From positions 158,067,889 through 158,131,888 of the forward strand of contig CM061231.1 of assembly GCA_030844895.1 (NCBI GenBank): a stretch of DNA of 64,000 nucleotides, written 5' to 3'. Of the stretch, positions 10,801 through 22,074 are shown in pieces (the first letter of the stretch is position 1; every line of letters starts with the position of its first letter). The notes under the pieces are model-generated. The model was given only the letters and a program-made list of their open reading frames with translations. It was not told the DNA's origin and did no database searches. The position numbers and the translations under genes are program-made. The DNA comes from Ambrosia x helenae (taxonomy: Eukaryota > Streptophyta > Magnoliopsida > Asterales > Asteraceae).

Positions 10801-11633
10801 TTTTTCGACTTTTAGCGGCGACTAGTCGTCGCTAATATTCAAAAAAATTGTCGCCGCTAAAAGCTAAAAGTACGATAAAGCTCTCATAATTGGATCTGCT
10901 TTATAATTAATGGTTGACACCTAGGCGGGTCGCCGCTAAAACTCGATTTTCTTGTAGTGATAGAGTTTTTTTTCCTAGCCTAAAAGCTTCAAGCTCCTTC
11001 AACCAAACAAAACTTTTTATTGAGTATGAGTTTTTTTTTTTAAAAGCTTAAAACTTGAAGCTCATAAAAGCTCTTTACCAAACATAGCCTTAAGCTTCAA
11101 AACGTCTTAAAGCTTCAAATCATAAGCTTATCATTGCCTTTACTTGCATTTAAATAACCTAATATAAATATTATCATCTCCTTTTAAAAATATTAATCCA
11201 TATAAAAAAATAAGTGATTTGTACATAATAAAAAAAGATTTTACACATTAAACGTTAGCCTAAATGTGGTATAGTTTAGCAGTGTACATCACCACATGGG
11301 AATAGTTGTCATAACTTTAGTACTTGCGTAAACATTCCAACCTCGATCGATAGTAATTTGATTCTTTATTATTTACAAACGACAACCTTTGATTGAAGGT
11401 AAATAGACCTAAAGTACATGAATGCTTATATCATTGGGTATTAATTTATTGTCCCAATGATAGTAATTTCAAATCAACTGTTTATATGTAAGATGATCTC
11501 CTAACTTTGTATGGGTGATATAACACATGATAATTAATTGCGTACGCATAATATAAATATTATTCAAAACTTTTTTTTCTTCTGAAAGATGCCTATGTAG
11601 CATACATTTAAATTCAAAGAGAACAAAAACAAG

Positions 11634-12338
11634 CAGTGGCGGATCCAGAATTTTTTTCCAATGATGTCACTATTTTAGACATTCTAATTTTGTAGAACCG
11701 GACATAAATATTTTTGGGTGGATTGGTTTAACGGTTCGGGTCAAGTAAGGTTGAAGGTGTGGGTTTTGTTGATGTTGAACTGTGTTTTCACCACCGTGGT
11801 ATAATGGTTTATATACAAAAAAATCTCAACCGTATTGCATGTGAAATTCAATATTACGGTTAGATGAAACCGATTTTAATGCACATAATTATTTTTGACC
11901 GTGTTGGTAGGACGGTTTATGAGAAATCTCATCGTTTGTTGGTAAAACCGTGTGAATTAAAAAAAAAACAAAGATTAAGATTTGAATTTAAATAAAAATA
12001 AATAAAAGAATCAGTGGAATGCTGCCTCCAAAAAAATGTATTAGTGAAGTGATGTGGCAGTGCATGATTGGTTGAAATCAGTTAAGTGAAAAGTGAATCA
12101 TATAAGTGCCTCTTCCGCCCCTAATGGGCTAAATAGTGGAGTGGGCTTGCAAAAGGTTATATTTTTATCTACTAAAAAATTAGAGTGAAGCTCATTTAAC
12201 TGGAATTGGGTTGGGTCCAATGTAGTCACCATAAAAAAACATTAATGTCACTCAAAAAACTATGTATATATACATATATACAACTGAAAAAAGACTGCTG
12301 TCCCAGGACTACGTCCCAAACAATATACCTCCGCCAAT
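11634..12338. mobile_element. 705-bp dispersed element with CAGTGGCGGA head and 9-bp TSD
   Basis: The element starts CAGTGGCGGATCCAGAA and ends TCCGCCAAT, so its ends are short imperfect inverted repeats. It is flanked by an exact 9-bp direct repeat AAAAACAAG (11625-11633 and 12339-12347). No coding region is seen. Elements with the same head but different length occur at 27505-27692 and about 54028-54240. I do not assign a superfamily. Confidence 0.75.
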
Positions 12339-13222
12339 AAAAACAAGGTAACATACGACTTATAAATGTTATATATTTAAAGACACAACTTGAAAATATG
12401 GAGTCTGAATTAAATCCTATTCAAAACAACTGGTCTGTTCTACAAAACGGAGTGGGTTCGGTGAGTAGCGGAGAGTGCGATGGGTTGGCGTGGCCATTCC
12501 TTGGGGAGCGGTGGCTTTGAATCGGTGGGTTTCGATCAATGGGAGATGCTAGCTAAGTGCGGAAGGAACCGTGGGAAAGTGGGCACCCCATATAGCCGTT
12601 GCAATTAAAAAAAAAAAATTCATTATTTAAACCAAAACCCATTTCATTTAATCATATGTCATATTTTGAAACATTCCAAAGTTTTTCATATGTTTTTCAT
12701 TACAGAATATTTATCTTTCAAGCCATGGATAAACGAAAAGGAAAGAAACCCAATTCAAATCAACAAAAATCCAACAGAACACAAGAGTTTGAAGTGGACT
12801 CCAAAGAGCATGAGTTGACGAATAAATAGCAAAAGGTATAAGTTTATTTATTTTTAAGATGTTACCATTTTATTTATAGTTTGTGTTTAATTTATTAGTT
12901 TGTTATTTTTATATGATATTAAAGTATTTTATGTATTTAGTTTGTTATTTTTATTACTTTGATATTTAATTAGGGAGCATAAGTAAAGCTAGACCATAAA
13001 GCCCTGTTTACGGCTGTACACATATAATGTATATATGTGTGGTCATCGGGGAGCAAAAGTAAAGTTGCACTAATTTTAACATTATTTTACTAATTTCGTG
13101 AAAATAACGTTAAAACGACAGATGGTTAATCATGCATCATGTGGTGGCATTGATAGGCAAAAGACAAGGGGTTACATGCACCAATCGGGCTTGTCCCGAT
13201 TGCTAACTGTTATGTGTCTTAT

Positions 13223-15982
13223 TGTAACACCCCAACCGATGGCGGAAACATCGAGGTGTCACGTAGTGACGATTGTTCAATAGCACATGGACTAAATTGT
13301 AAAGATTAATAGCAAATAACTTCCATTGTTTCAAACGAAATACAAAAGTCTTAATATAAATCTCAAACATAAATAATAAATGTTCAACTTTTATTTAAGC
13401 ACTAGGTCCATCCTAAGCGTGGAAGCAAGTAAGATCAAACGTCACCTGAAACATGTACAAAATAATTTGTCAACACATATAATGTATTGGTGAGTACATC
13501 CGTTTGATATATATAGTAAAGTAAAATTTAGCAATTCGTGTGTTATTTTGCAAAATGTAATAAGTAGTATCCGGGTCAAATCAACCCTATGAAAGAGAAG
13601 CAGATATATATAGTATGCGCTAGTAGTAATGTAATACATAGCAATGACGAGGACTCTCAACAGAGTCACAAGGGTATAAACCATAGTACTATTCATTGAA
13701 ATTCCAGGCCGCAACGGTTAATGATTTGACAGGTCATAGATACACAAAATGACACAAGCAAACACACATAAGAATTGCTATTTTAGTAAAAGGAAATATA
13801 AACTTGATAGTAAGTACATGAGTCACCCCAAAATAGTAAAACGGTAAAAAGGGGAAAAGATATACTCACAGTTTGCGAAAGCGATCGAAATCCACTTAAG
13901 CGGTTGTGAGTTAAGTAATGGGAATTCCGAGGAATTCAACCTATAATGTGTAAGAATACTAATAAGGAAATGTCAAAGAGTTTAAAGTAACTAGGGTCTA
14001 AGGCATTAGAGTTTGCTAAGTCAATTTGGGGAATTAGAGTTTTTATGATTAGTCGAATTAATGTAAAAGTTGTATATTAAAAATAGTATACCAAAGTTTG
14101 TAAATATGATTTAGGTAATATAATTATTACCAATTAAATATTTAGATCAAAATTTATTTGCATAATTATGACAAAAATAATTTAGTTAATTACTTTAACT
14201 AATTATTATAAATAAATGCAATAATTATATATATATAAATAAATAATTATGTGTTTCACAATAATCTACAAATGGTAAATAAGATTTTCAAACATAAACA
14301 TTTCTATTTTATAAGAAAAGTATTCATGAAATAGATATTTAATAGTACAATTAAATAAATTATTAATTATGTTTAATTAATCATAAATAAGACTAATAAT
14401 TCAAGACATGATCTAAAAATGCTATTTTTATAGAAAATAAATATTTCCTGATGTAAATAAATGAACATAATTTTCCCATAATTTTTGTAAACTTATTTAT
14501 ATTTAAAACTGATTTAATGAGATTAAATCATGTTTAAATGATTAAAAATAGGAAAGTTAATAAAAATAAATGTTTTCTTGACCAATAATTTTTATTTCAG
14601 TTCATAATCATTAGAAATAATTTATCAAAAATTTTGAGATTAATATCATTAAAAATGAATTTTTAATCAATTAATTACGATTAAAACAATTTAATTCAAT
14701 AAAAAAATATAAAAATAAACATTTTTCAGAAAATAAAAGTGGGATAATTTGTTTTATGGTGTCAAGAAGCTACACCTAAATTTTCATAATTTTTGGGTAA
14801 AAATTGGATTTATTATGAATATTTCAAGTTTAAATGTATTTATATATAATTATTAATGTAAATAATGCATTGTAGCAACAATAAGGGAAAAAAAAGAAAG
14901 GGTTGGACCTGCTGATTGTAAGGATCGAACCCCTGGCCTCTTGTAAGGAATAACACAACCAAACCACTACACCACAATGTTGCTTTGTTGATTTTATTCA
15001 AACATAAATGTATTTAACATATCATTAATAGTCATCTTCTTCCCCAAATTAAGACCTAAGAACCCTAACCTTAACCTAGATCTAATAACCCGATTCTGAA
15101 CATGATTATGCTCTGTAATAGAGGGGTTTTAATCTATGATGATCGACTAACATATTACAAACAAGATTGTATACTTACAACACGTTTTTAGGATCGAAAT
15201 CAAAGCTCCAAACTTGTCAAAAAAAAAAACGCAACTTGAGGGCTTTCTGGCCGCGATTTGGGGGTTTTAAAAGTGGGTTTTGATCGTGTAATCGTACAGA
15301 ACAGGTTGGGATGATTTATTTATATACTTGTTCAATCAAAACGCGTTATTTACTCGCATTTATCTTCCGACCGTTACCGGTCCTTTGAGCTCGTCTAACC
15401 ACATTCAAACCACCTTTAAATGTCCCCTTTATTTGTTGGATCAGTTAAGGGTTAATAGAGAAACGCTCGAGACCAATAAAAATGATTTAGAAGTTATAAA
15501 AAAATGATTATTGAGTTTGGCCGGAAAAAATATCCGGTGGCCGGAACATGGCCGGAAAAACGTGGAAAGAAGGAGGGGAGGGAAAAGAGTTTTGAAACTT
15601 TTCTTATTTGGCAGAAGTGGTCCCTCAACCTTAACTTGGTTAATTTATTATGATTTTAGTTATGTTTTCTTTATAAAAACACTAACCAAGTTAGGATAAT
15701 TAACCAATATTTTTTTTTTTTTTGAAAACTCTATAAGCTTAATTCTCTTTATCAATTTATCTAATAACCCTACGTCTTTATTAAAAATAACAAGTTGAAT
15801 AAAAATAAAAAATTGATATTACTCAAAACTTTTGCTAAACTTTTCACGTTTAAATTAAAGATTTAAAAGTAACTCCCGTTTTAACAGACTTGAAAACGTT
15901 GAAAGGTTTAGGGACTGTAATGGAAATATTTGAAGGACTAATATCGTAAATTAGATGAAAGTCGAGGGTGACGGATGTCACA
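13223..15982. mobile_element. TG...CA element of 2.76 kb with 5-bp TSD, probably a solo LTR
   Basis: It begins TGTAACACCCCAACC and ends GGATGTCACA, and is flanked by an exact 5-bp duplication CTTAT (13218-13222 and 15983-15987) inside the SINE. TG...CA ends with a 5-bp TSD are the signature of LTR retrotransposons. There is no internal repeat of the start, no PBS next to the end and no coding sequence, so a large solo LTR or an unusual non-coding derivative is most likely. The interior is very AT-rich (14040-14880) with a CCGG-rich patch near 15520-15560 and a tRNA-like segment at about 14920-14990. Confidence 0.75.
14922..14990 (-). repeat. tRNA-like segment with pol III B-box wording
   Basis: The minus strand reads TGTGGTGTAGTGGTTTGG followed about 30 bases later by GGGGTTCGATCCTTAC, close to the A and B boxes of a tRNA gene. 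I cannot fold a complete cloverleaf, so this is a tRNA-derived relic (perhaps an old SINE head) and not a tRNA gene. Confidence 0.5.
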
Positions 15983-16277
15983 CTTATGTCCAAGGCTTGA
16001 TACAAAACCACTATCGAGCCGAGGGTCTCACTGGAAGCAGCCTCTCTATTCCCATGGGGTAAAGGTAAGGTTGTCTACATCTTACCCTTCTCAGACCCTA
16101 CCTTAGCTTTGCTATTGGTGGGATTAACTGAGTATGATGATGATGAAGTAAAGCTAGACCATAGAAGTGGACCGAACACGAGGAAATGGCGATGTTGTGT
16201 GATCCAAATTCACGGGAATCAACAACGGTTAGATTTGTTTTGGAAGAAGGTTTTGGCTCATTTTAATGGTTTAGTTG

Positions 16278-16545
16278 TGTAACACCCCGCCTCTCTCACC
16301 ATCAATATTGTCCGCTTTGCCCATCCAGAGCTCACAGATTTGATTTTGGTTGCCCGGTGAAGACTTCCCAGGAGGTCACCCATCCTGAATTTCTCCCACC
16401 TGAGCACGATTAACTGTGGAGTTCTCATCTCATCCACTAACATTAAGCCCCAAAACACGTTGGTGATTTAAGAGGCAAGACATTACTTATGAACCAAGGA
16501 TCTCTCCTGGCCACGGCCGATGTGGGATTTTCCTGGGGTGTCACA
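16278..16545 (-). repeat. 3' LTR of Cassandra
   Basis: 268 bp, TGTAACACCCC...GGGGTGTCACA on the plus strand. It contains a 5S-like block at 16350-16426. The polypurine tract adjoins its right edge. Confidence 0.93.
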
Positions 16546-16556
16546 TTCACCCCCTG

Positions 16557-16608
16557 TTAGAGTCTCATCGTCCCTGATGAGGTTAGAGTCTCATCGTCCC
16601 TGATGAGG
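16557..16608. repeat. 26-bp tandem duplication in Cassandra internal domain
   Basis: The word TTAGAGTCTCATCGTCCCTG followed by ATGAGG occurs twice head to tail between the LTRs. It lengthens the internal domain. Confidence 0.85.
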
Positions 16609-16655
16609 TATGCACCCACCATCCCGAACGGCACAGGAGTGGCTCTGATACCATC

Positions 16656-16924
16656 TGTAACACCCCGCCTCTCTCACCACCAATATTGTCCGCTTTGCCC
16701 ATCCAGAGCTCACGGATTTGTTTTTGGTTGCCCGGTGAAGACTTCCCAGGAGGTCACCCATCCTGGAATTTCTCCCACCTGAGCACGCTTAACTATGGAG
16801 TTCTCCTCTCATCCACTAACATTAAGCCCCAAAACGCGTTGGTGATTTAAGAGGCAAGACATTACTTATGAACCAAGGATCTCTCATGGCCACGGCCGAT
16901 GTGGGATTTTCCTGGGGTGTCACA
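16656..16924 (-). repeat. 5' LTR of Cassandra
   Basis: 269 bp with the same ends as its partner. It contains the better preserved 5S-like block (16728-16804). The PBS lies three bases from its left edge. Confidence 0.93.
16728..16804 (-). promoter_or_regulatory. 5S rRNA-derived pol III promoter region in Cassandra LTR
   Basis: On the minus strand the block contains TTAAGCGTGCTCAGG (box A region), GGATGGGTGACCTCC (intermediate element) and CCTGGGAAGTC (box C region) in the order of a 5S gene. The start of 5S rRNA is missing, so this is not an rRNA gene. Known Cassandra LTRs carry such a promoter; activity here is inference. The partner block is at 16350-16426. Confidence 0.88.
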
Positions 16925-18704
16925 AGTTGGAGCAACCGATTACACTGTTCATGAACTCTAATCAAAATGTAAAACAATGAACCAAAATGTTACAAGGTTT
17001 TGTGGGCTATACAATAGGAGAGATCTTGGCTGAAAAAGTGGGGAATTAGACGAATATGTTTTGGTTGAGTCGTTACGAGAGTTTCAAGGTCCAAGGGAAA
17101 AGGAGGGAAACAAAAGAAAGCCTTTACACATCTTGCAGTTGGAGAATTCTACAAAATGAACAAAAATGTATTGGATTGAACCGATGGGTTATGAGTTTTA
17201 ATAAATGCCAAAAGAAGTAAAACCTCATAGGCAAACATTTATACGAGGTCATCTAGAAGTAATTTTGTAGCATTATTGGTGATGGGTCATAAGACGATCC
17301 AATAAAAGATGATGTACTTGGTGCTTCGAAACCAAAATAAAAGGTGAGGAAAGCGACATCTACACCAGCATCAAGTGACATGCAAGAACTAATGAGAATG
17401 GTGGCAAACATGAACAAGGCGATCAATGAAGATGGTGAGAACATTGGAGGTTTTGTGAAGAAAAGTTACGTATGAAGAAAAAGTTACATCAAGCAAAACC
17501 TCAAGTCCTACAAAAGTTAGCCGAGGCATTGGAAGAACAAAAGGAACAATGGAATAAAGATGCTCAATTGAAGATGCGACAAGAAAAGAAGGAGGATTTG
17601 TAGCGTTTTCTTGAACCACATAATTACTTGACAGGTGTTTAATTGGAAATTAATTGATGCTTGAACAAAAAAGAGGAGGTGGTGGAGCGTTGGGGACGAC
17701 ATTACGACTTTTAAATTTAATGATGTAGTATTTTAATTTATCGTTGTAGTTTGACTTATTTTATTAATTAATATTATCTTGAACTTTGAATTTTTTTATT
17801 TATATATAATTAATTACATATTATTAATTTATTTTCAATTAAAAATATTATTTTATAATAAATATATAGGTATTTTGAGTTATTAGTATTTATTTCTTAT
17901 TGAAATTTAAAAATTGGTTGTGGCATGTGAAGCGTACGAATCGTGTAACATTTCGCGTGATTTGGTAAGCAATGGCATGTTGTGACAAGTAAAAAAAAGT
18001 AGTTGAAAAGGCTGGCTGATGTGTCGCTGATGTAAAGAAGAGAGGGGTTGTGATGAGTTTGACAAGATTAACAACATTCCCTCTACCATAATGACTCATC
18101 ATTTGATTATTGGGACTTCACCAATGCTACTAAACCAAAATAAGGTTTGTTTCGTTAAAGTAGCGTTTGCTTTGCTTTTTAAGTTGAAAGGAAATGTGTG
18201 TTTGGATGAAGATTTGGGAACTACGAGAATGTGCAATAGAATTATAACAAGAGGGATGAGCATTCACATTATAAAGACGATATGTTGGATCAAGCACCAT
18301 ACCTCTACAGCTTCAATATCCTCATTCATTTAATTTGGATAAAACTCACATTCATCCTTGATATTTATCCTTAATAAAATCTCATACATTTCATTTTTCA
18401 TATCTATCCCTATTAAATTAAATCATATTTTTGTACATTTTTTATGTTACCTTTTATCATTATTCCACTCACAAAAATCATGAAAAATAATATATCTATA
18501 TACTTAATCCCTATTTTGGGTAATGACATATAGTATTATAGTGTCAAATTTGATTAAAACCTTAGTTTAAAAAAATACAAAAAATTATATAGAAGAGTAG
18601 AAACAGGTAATAAGATGTAAATTATGAATGTGTAGTATGATTTTTAGGTTTCTCCAAACTTTTCAAGGGTTTGAATATCATACCCATTCCATTATATTAT
18701 TAGT

Positions 18705-18740
18705 GGGGTGCTCGCGCGTTGCGGCGGGAGCACAACATTA
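18705..18740 (-). mobile_element. possible Helitron 3' end
   Basis: The minus strand reads GCTCCCGCCGCAACGCGCGA followed by GCACCCCACTAATA: a GC-rich imperfect hairpin a few bases before CTAA in AT-rich DNA. Helitrons end with a short hairpin then CTRR. The 5' end was not found. Confidence 0.45.
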
Positions 18741-19110
18741 ATAAAAACGAAGCAACAACAAAAATAAATATATGATGATAAATGCAAACAAGGGTAGGGC
18801 ACATGTCATATTGTCTTGTTGCCTCTTACATGAGACAAAGAAGGACAGCATAAACTCATCATGAAGGTTTGGCACGATGACCAAGCTTTGATATGCGTGT
18901 AAGTTTTGATTAACATATAGTAGTGTAAAGGTTGGAAAAAAGGAAGTTTGTCATCTTCTATTATTGTTTTAAAATTTTGTGGGTAACCTTGCTAAATACT
19001 TTATAATATACTATAGATATAGATAAAAACATTTTAGGGTTTCTCTATGTCTAACTCTTATAGTCATGTATGTACAAGTATTGTCCACATCGGTTAAGGG
19101 GAAAATTTTA

Positions 19111-19475
19111 ATTATTCAACTTAAACTACCAGCTCGATTATTACGAATGTATTTTTGATCTATTTTTTGCATTTTTTATTTTAACTCTCATGTTTATAAA
19201 AAATAAACCTAGTTCATTTATTGTTTTACTCTACAAATATGTAGTAAGCTTTCATCATTCCATGCTATGTTTATGTCTCAATTTATAGACATTGTTTAGG
19301 TTCAAAATTATTCAACTTAAACTATAGGCTCGATTGTTACGAATTTATTTTCATTCTATTTATTACATTTTTTATTTTAACTCTCATGTTTACGAAACAT
19401 AAGCATAGTTAATTCATTGTTTTACTCTACAAGTACGTGGTAAGCTTCCCTCATTCTATGACATGTTTATTTCTC
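19111..19475. repeat. tandem duplication, unit about 196 bp
   Basis: ATTATTCAACTTAAACTA starts at 19111 and again at 19307, and the following text (GCTCGATT-TTACGAAT, TTTTAACTCTCATGTTTA, TTTTACTCTACAA) repeats in order with moderate divergence. Confidence 0.8.
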
Positions 19476-20646
19476 ATTTTATTGTAATAAGTCAAATAAC
19501 ATCGTCGGTTTAAATAATTAAAAATATATGACATTGATTAATCGGTCCATATGCAAGTTGTTGTCCACAATTTATGACATGTAATAAATGAGTGTCTTTT
19601 GTCAACCAACAACTCAGTTGTGTATACCACTATATAATCGTAAGATGTTACATATTGTATTCAGATCATATGGATATTTTGTGGTTTTTAATTGAGAAAA
19701 CATTTTTTTATGACAACCCTAAGATTTTTCTATACTTTAACCCATGAATAAAGCCATAATATGCTCATGTTTCTCATGCTTGTCAAACCCAAACATACAA
19801 GACCATCTCACTCTACTTATCTATCAATTTTTTGTACCTTACCTATCAATTTTATGAGCGACTACGATAGCTTCATGCATCATTATATTATTCGATTTCT
19901 TTTCTATAAACATCCTAAATATAAAATTACAACCCTAGATATTAGCTGTATAAAAGATTATAAAAACAACAAAGTATGGATTGGTTGGGGGCGTAAACAC
20001 ATAATGTTTGCAAGAATATTGTTTTAATGGTGAACAAAAGGTTACCTTAAGATCAGTACCCTATATTTCACAAAATTTTGAACGACCAAATACAAAATAA
20101 CGGTTATCCGCAATATTCTCGTACACAAAATTCTTTATGAATCTGCAGAAACAAAAGAAAAATGGTTCATTAATTGTTTTCATGGTAGAATGAAGCCATA
20201 AGATATCAGTAAGAATAAGAACTCATAAAGGTACAAATGGAAGAAAGAAGTCGGCGACAATGCCTACTAACAAACCAAAGATTATAAAGAGAATAAGGAA
20301 TGAGAGAGTTGTTTAATTGAGATGTATATAATACCAACACCATGGCTACTATTTATAAGGCTCTAATAGAAGGTTTAGACATAAATGAGATTAAGGAATT
20401 AGGAACATGGATAGTCACTAATAATTTATAAAGGAGCTAGAAACATGGATAGCCACTAATAATTTTATTTTTCATAATCAACTTAATTGTTAATGTAAAG
20501 AAGACAACTTCATCCTTTTACTACCTTCATTAAGTTAGAGTGGGAGAGAGGTTTTACACGGATGGTTTTGGTGGTATGCACTTATTGTATAAATGCCTCA
20601 AGTTAATACGGATGGTCCCAGATGTATACAATTTTGCACTTGTATG

Positions 20647-21230
20647 CAGTGTTGTAGAACTCGCTAGGCGCTAGTCGGCCGGTGGGGTACCGACTAGGGA
20701 TTAATCGGGATTAATCATGATTAATCGGGATTAATCGGATTGGATTTTTATATATTTTTTTTCCAAATTTATACATATATAATGCTAAATTTATACCTTA
20801 TATGTATAAATTTAGAAGTTTAGAGGCCAAATATAAACTAGGGAATATGGACGAGGGTTAAATATGAAAATACCTAAACTTAAATAACCCTAATCACCTC
20901 CATCGTTCACTATATCCCGTTTTTTTCCTCCCCATTCCTTCCTTCATCGTAAGGAACCATCAGGCGTAACTAGGGTTCATGGAGTTTCATTGATTTTACT
21001 TATAAATCATGAATTACCATCCAACTTTGAGGTAAGAACTTGTTTTATTTGATCCGTTCGAATTCATTTTTTTACCTAATTTTGAGTTTTTTAGTACGAC
21101 TAGGGCCAATTTGGTCCAACTAATCGGTGATTAATCGCGACACCGATTAATTGAGTGATTAGCCCAAAATTAATCAGTAAAGTGAGGACTAGCGATTAAT
21201 CGGTGATTAATCGGAATTTTTACAACCTTG
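20647..21230. mobile_element. hAT-type MITE, 584 bp
   Basis: Starts CAGTGTTGTAG and ends TTTTTACAACCTTG (inverted, CAAGGTTGTAAAAA), flanked by an exact 8-bp duplication CTTGTATG (20639-20646 and 21231-21238). CAGTG-like termini with 8-bp TSDs are the hAT signature. Sub-terminal GATTAATCGG words repeat at both ends. No transposase is present. A shorter relative is at 32999-33354. Confidence 0.9.
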
Positions 21231-21289
21231 CTTGTATGATCTTTATCCCTAACTCTCGTTACATTTCTTCGCTAACTAGGTGTAAAATG

Positions 21290-22054
21290 TCTACGAAAGG
21301 GAAATCAGTTGCAAAATTAGTGACCATATTTTTTTGGTCGTAAAATAGTTGCAAATTAATATAGCGACCACAACAAAATTAGCGACTAATTAATTTCAGT
21401 AGTAAACATAGCGACTCAAAAAATTCGACTTCAAAATTAGCGACCATTTAATTCAGTCATAAAACGGTCGCAAATATAGACCAGAAGTGTTTAGGAACAT
21501 AATACAGTCGCTTAATTTATTTATAAAATAACCAAAAAATAAAATAAAGACTTTGTTAATTTGGCCGCAAACTTATTGGTCCCTAATATAGTAAAACTAC
21601 ATATATTATCATAAAAAATACAACTTAATTTGGTCTCAAATATAACGACCGAAATTGTTTTGGTCCCAAGTACAATTGCCAAACTTTAAAAATTAATAAG
21701 CGTTAAACAAAAGTTAAATCGATCGCAAACACGATTGAAAATGTAACTACTGAAAATGTTTTGGGCGCGAATACGGTTGCAAATTTGAAAAAAGGAAAGA
21801 AAAAGGAAAATAGAATTTAAATTGCTTAAAAACGACTGCAAACATATAGCGACCAGAGTAAATTGTCGCAAACCTCGCTAGCGAGTATGATCTGGTGGCA
21901 ATTATATTAATAAGAATCATAAAAAAAAAATTAAACATGAACACACTTTTTTTAAATGATATAAAAGAAACCAAGTCTGGTCGCTAGATCCGTAGAAAAA
22001 TTGGTTTTAAAAGAACTAAAATAAAGTCGCAAAATGGTATTCTTTGTAGTAGTG
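21290..22054. mobile_element. CACTA-like element relic
   Basis: The right end reads CACTACTACAAAGAATACC on the minus strand (ending 22054). The interior is full of GCGACC/GGTCGC and TTGCAAA words, as in sub-terminal CACTA repeats. A matching left terminus is not clear, so the left boundary is approximate. Confidence 0.5.
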
Positions 22055-22074
22055 ATATCAACCATCATTCTTGG

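Larger units (their letters stand above)
9047..10959 (-). mobile_element. CACTA (En/Spm) transposon, non-autonomous, nested in the MITE
   Basis: The right end reads, on the minus strand, CACTACAAGAAAATCGAGTT; the left end TACTACAACAGAGG is the same terminus with C changed to T. Both flanks are ATA (9044-9046 and 10960-10962), the 3-bp duplication of CACTA elements. Sub-terminal GCGGCGAC/GTCGCCGC words repeat at both ends (9070-9190 and 10815-10935), as expected for transposase-binding sites. It keeps only the last exon of a transposase-like gene plus intronic tandem repeats. A second copy of the family lies at 48105-49959. Confidence 0.88.
8764..11089. mobile_element. Tourist/Harbinger-like MITE, split by a CACTA element
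   Basis: The termini are GGGTATGTTTGGCAAA (8764) and its inverted partner ending at 11089 (GGCTATGTTTGGTAAA on the minus strand), flanked by TTA on both sides (8761-8763, 11090-11092), the PIF/Harbinger target duplication. Without the nested CACTA element (9047-10959) the MITE is about 410 bp and rich in AGCTT/AAGCT fold-back words. The TTA is short, so the superfamily call rests on terminus plus TSD together. Confidence 0.75.
12999..16144 (+). mobile_element. SINE-like element copy A (split by a nested 2.76-kb insertion)
   Basis: Halves 12999-13222 and 15983-16144 together form about 386 bp. The element is flanked by a perfect 18-bp duplication AAGTAAAGCTAGACCATA (12981-12998 and 16145-16162) and ends in a GATGATGATGA tail, both typical of LINE-mobilised SINEs. 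The body is shared with 29162-29532 (minus) and 54344-54660. Its second half, read on the minus strand, contains AGGGTCTGAGAAGGGTAAGA and AGAGAGGCTGCTTCC, wording like the conserved domain of Au-type plant SINEs; this resemblance is from memory. Confidence 0.85.
16278..16924 (-). mobile_element. complete Cassandra TRIM retrotransposon with 5S rRNA-bearing LTRs
   Basis: Two direct LTRs (16278-16545 and 16656-16924) bracket a 110-bp internal domain. The PBS GGCTCTGATACCA (16641-16653; minus strand TGGTATCAGAGCC) lies beside the right LTR and a G-run polypurine tract (minus strand ACAGGGGGTGAA, about 16546-16557) beside the left, so the element points to minus. An exact 5-bp duplication AGTTG flanks it (16273-16277 and 16925-16929). 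Each LTR carries about 75 bp matching the 3' two thirds of plant 5S rRNA. Size (647 bp), lack of coding sequence and the 5S segments match the described Cassandra family. It depends on other elements for proteins. The LTRs differ at roughly nine or ten positions by eye. Confidence 0.95.
12724..17640 (+). pseudogene. Harbinger-type MYB / NAM-associated protein gene, dead and interrupted
   Basis: The first exon-like part starts at ATG 12724 (MDKRKGKKPNSNQQKSN). Coding resemblance resumes at about 16163 with a MYB/SANT-like stretch (FWKKVLAHFNGLV, then directly across the Cassandra insertion GATDYTVHEL and NQNVTRFCGLYN). It continues after 17000 with a NAM-associated C-terminal-like segment (LREFQG, ASKPK, the SSDMQELMRMVANMNKAI run near 17370-17430, and RFLEPHNYLTG near 17610). 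Stops and frame changes are frequent. Such proteins accompany PIF/Harbinger transposases and have domesticated relatives. The SINE (12999-16144) and Cassandra (16278-16924) both landed inside it; removing them at their duplications rejoins the reading text. Confidence 0.65.
17720..20638. other. AT-rich intergenic DNA without recognisable gene
   Basis: I see no coding region. Notable items are a Helitron-like end near 18705-18740 and a tandem duplication at 19111-19475. Short open frames here have no family features. Confidence 0.6.

Noticed and set aside
13442..13714. 90-codon minus-strand frame
   Set aside because: It lies in the AT-rich TG...CA element and has no domain or family likeness.
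14922..14990. A functional tRNA gene
   Set aside because: A- and B-box-like words exist but the acceptor and other stems cannot be paired. The same holds for the heads at 44652, 46530 and 61600, which are followed by SINE bodies.
16350..16804. 5S rRNA genes
   Set aside because: Only the 3' two thirds of 5S is present and it sits inside the LTRs of a TRIM element; the 5' part and terminator are missing.
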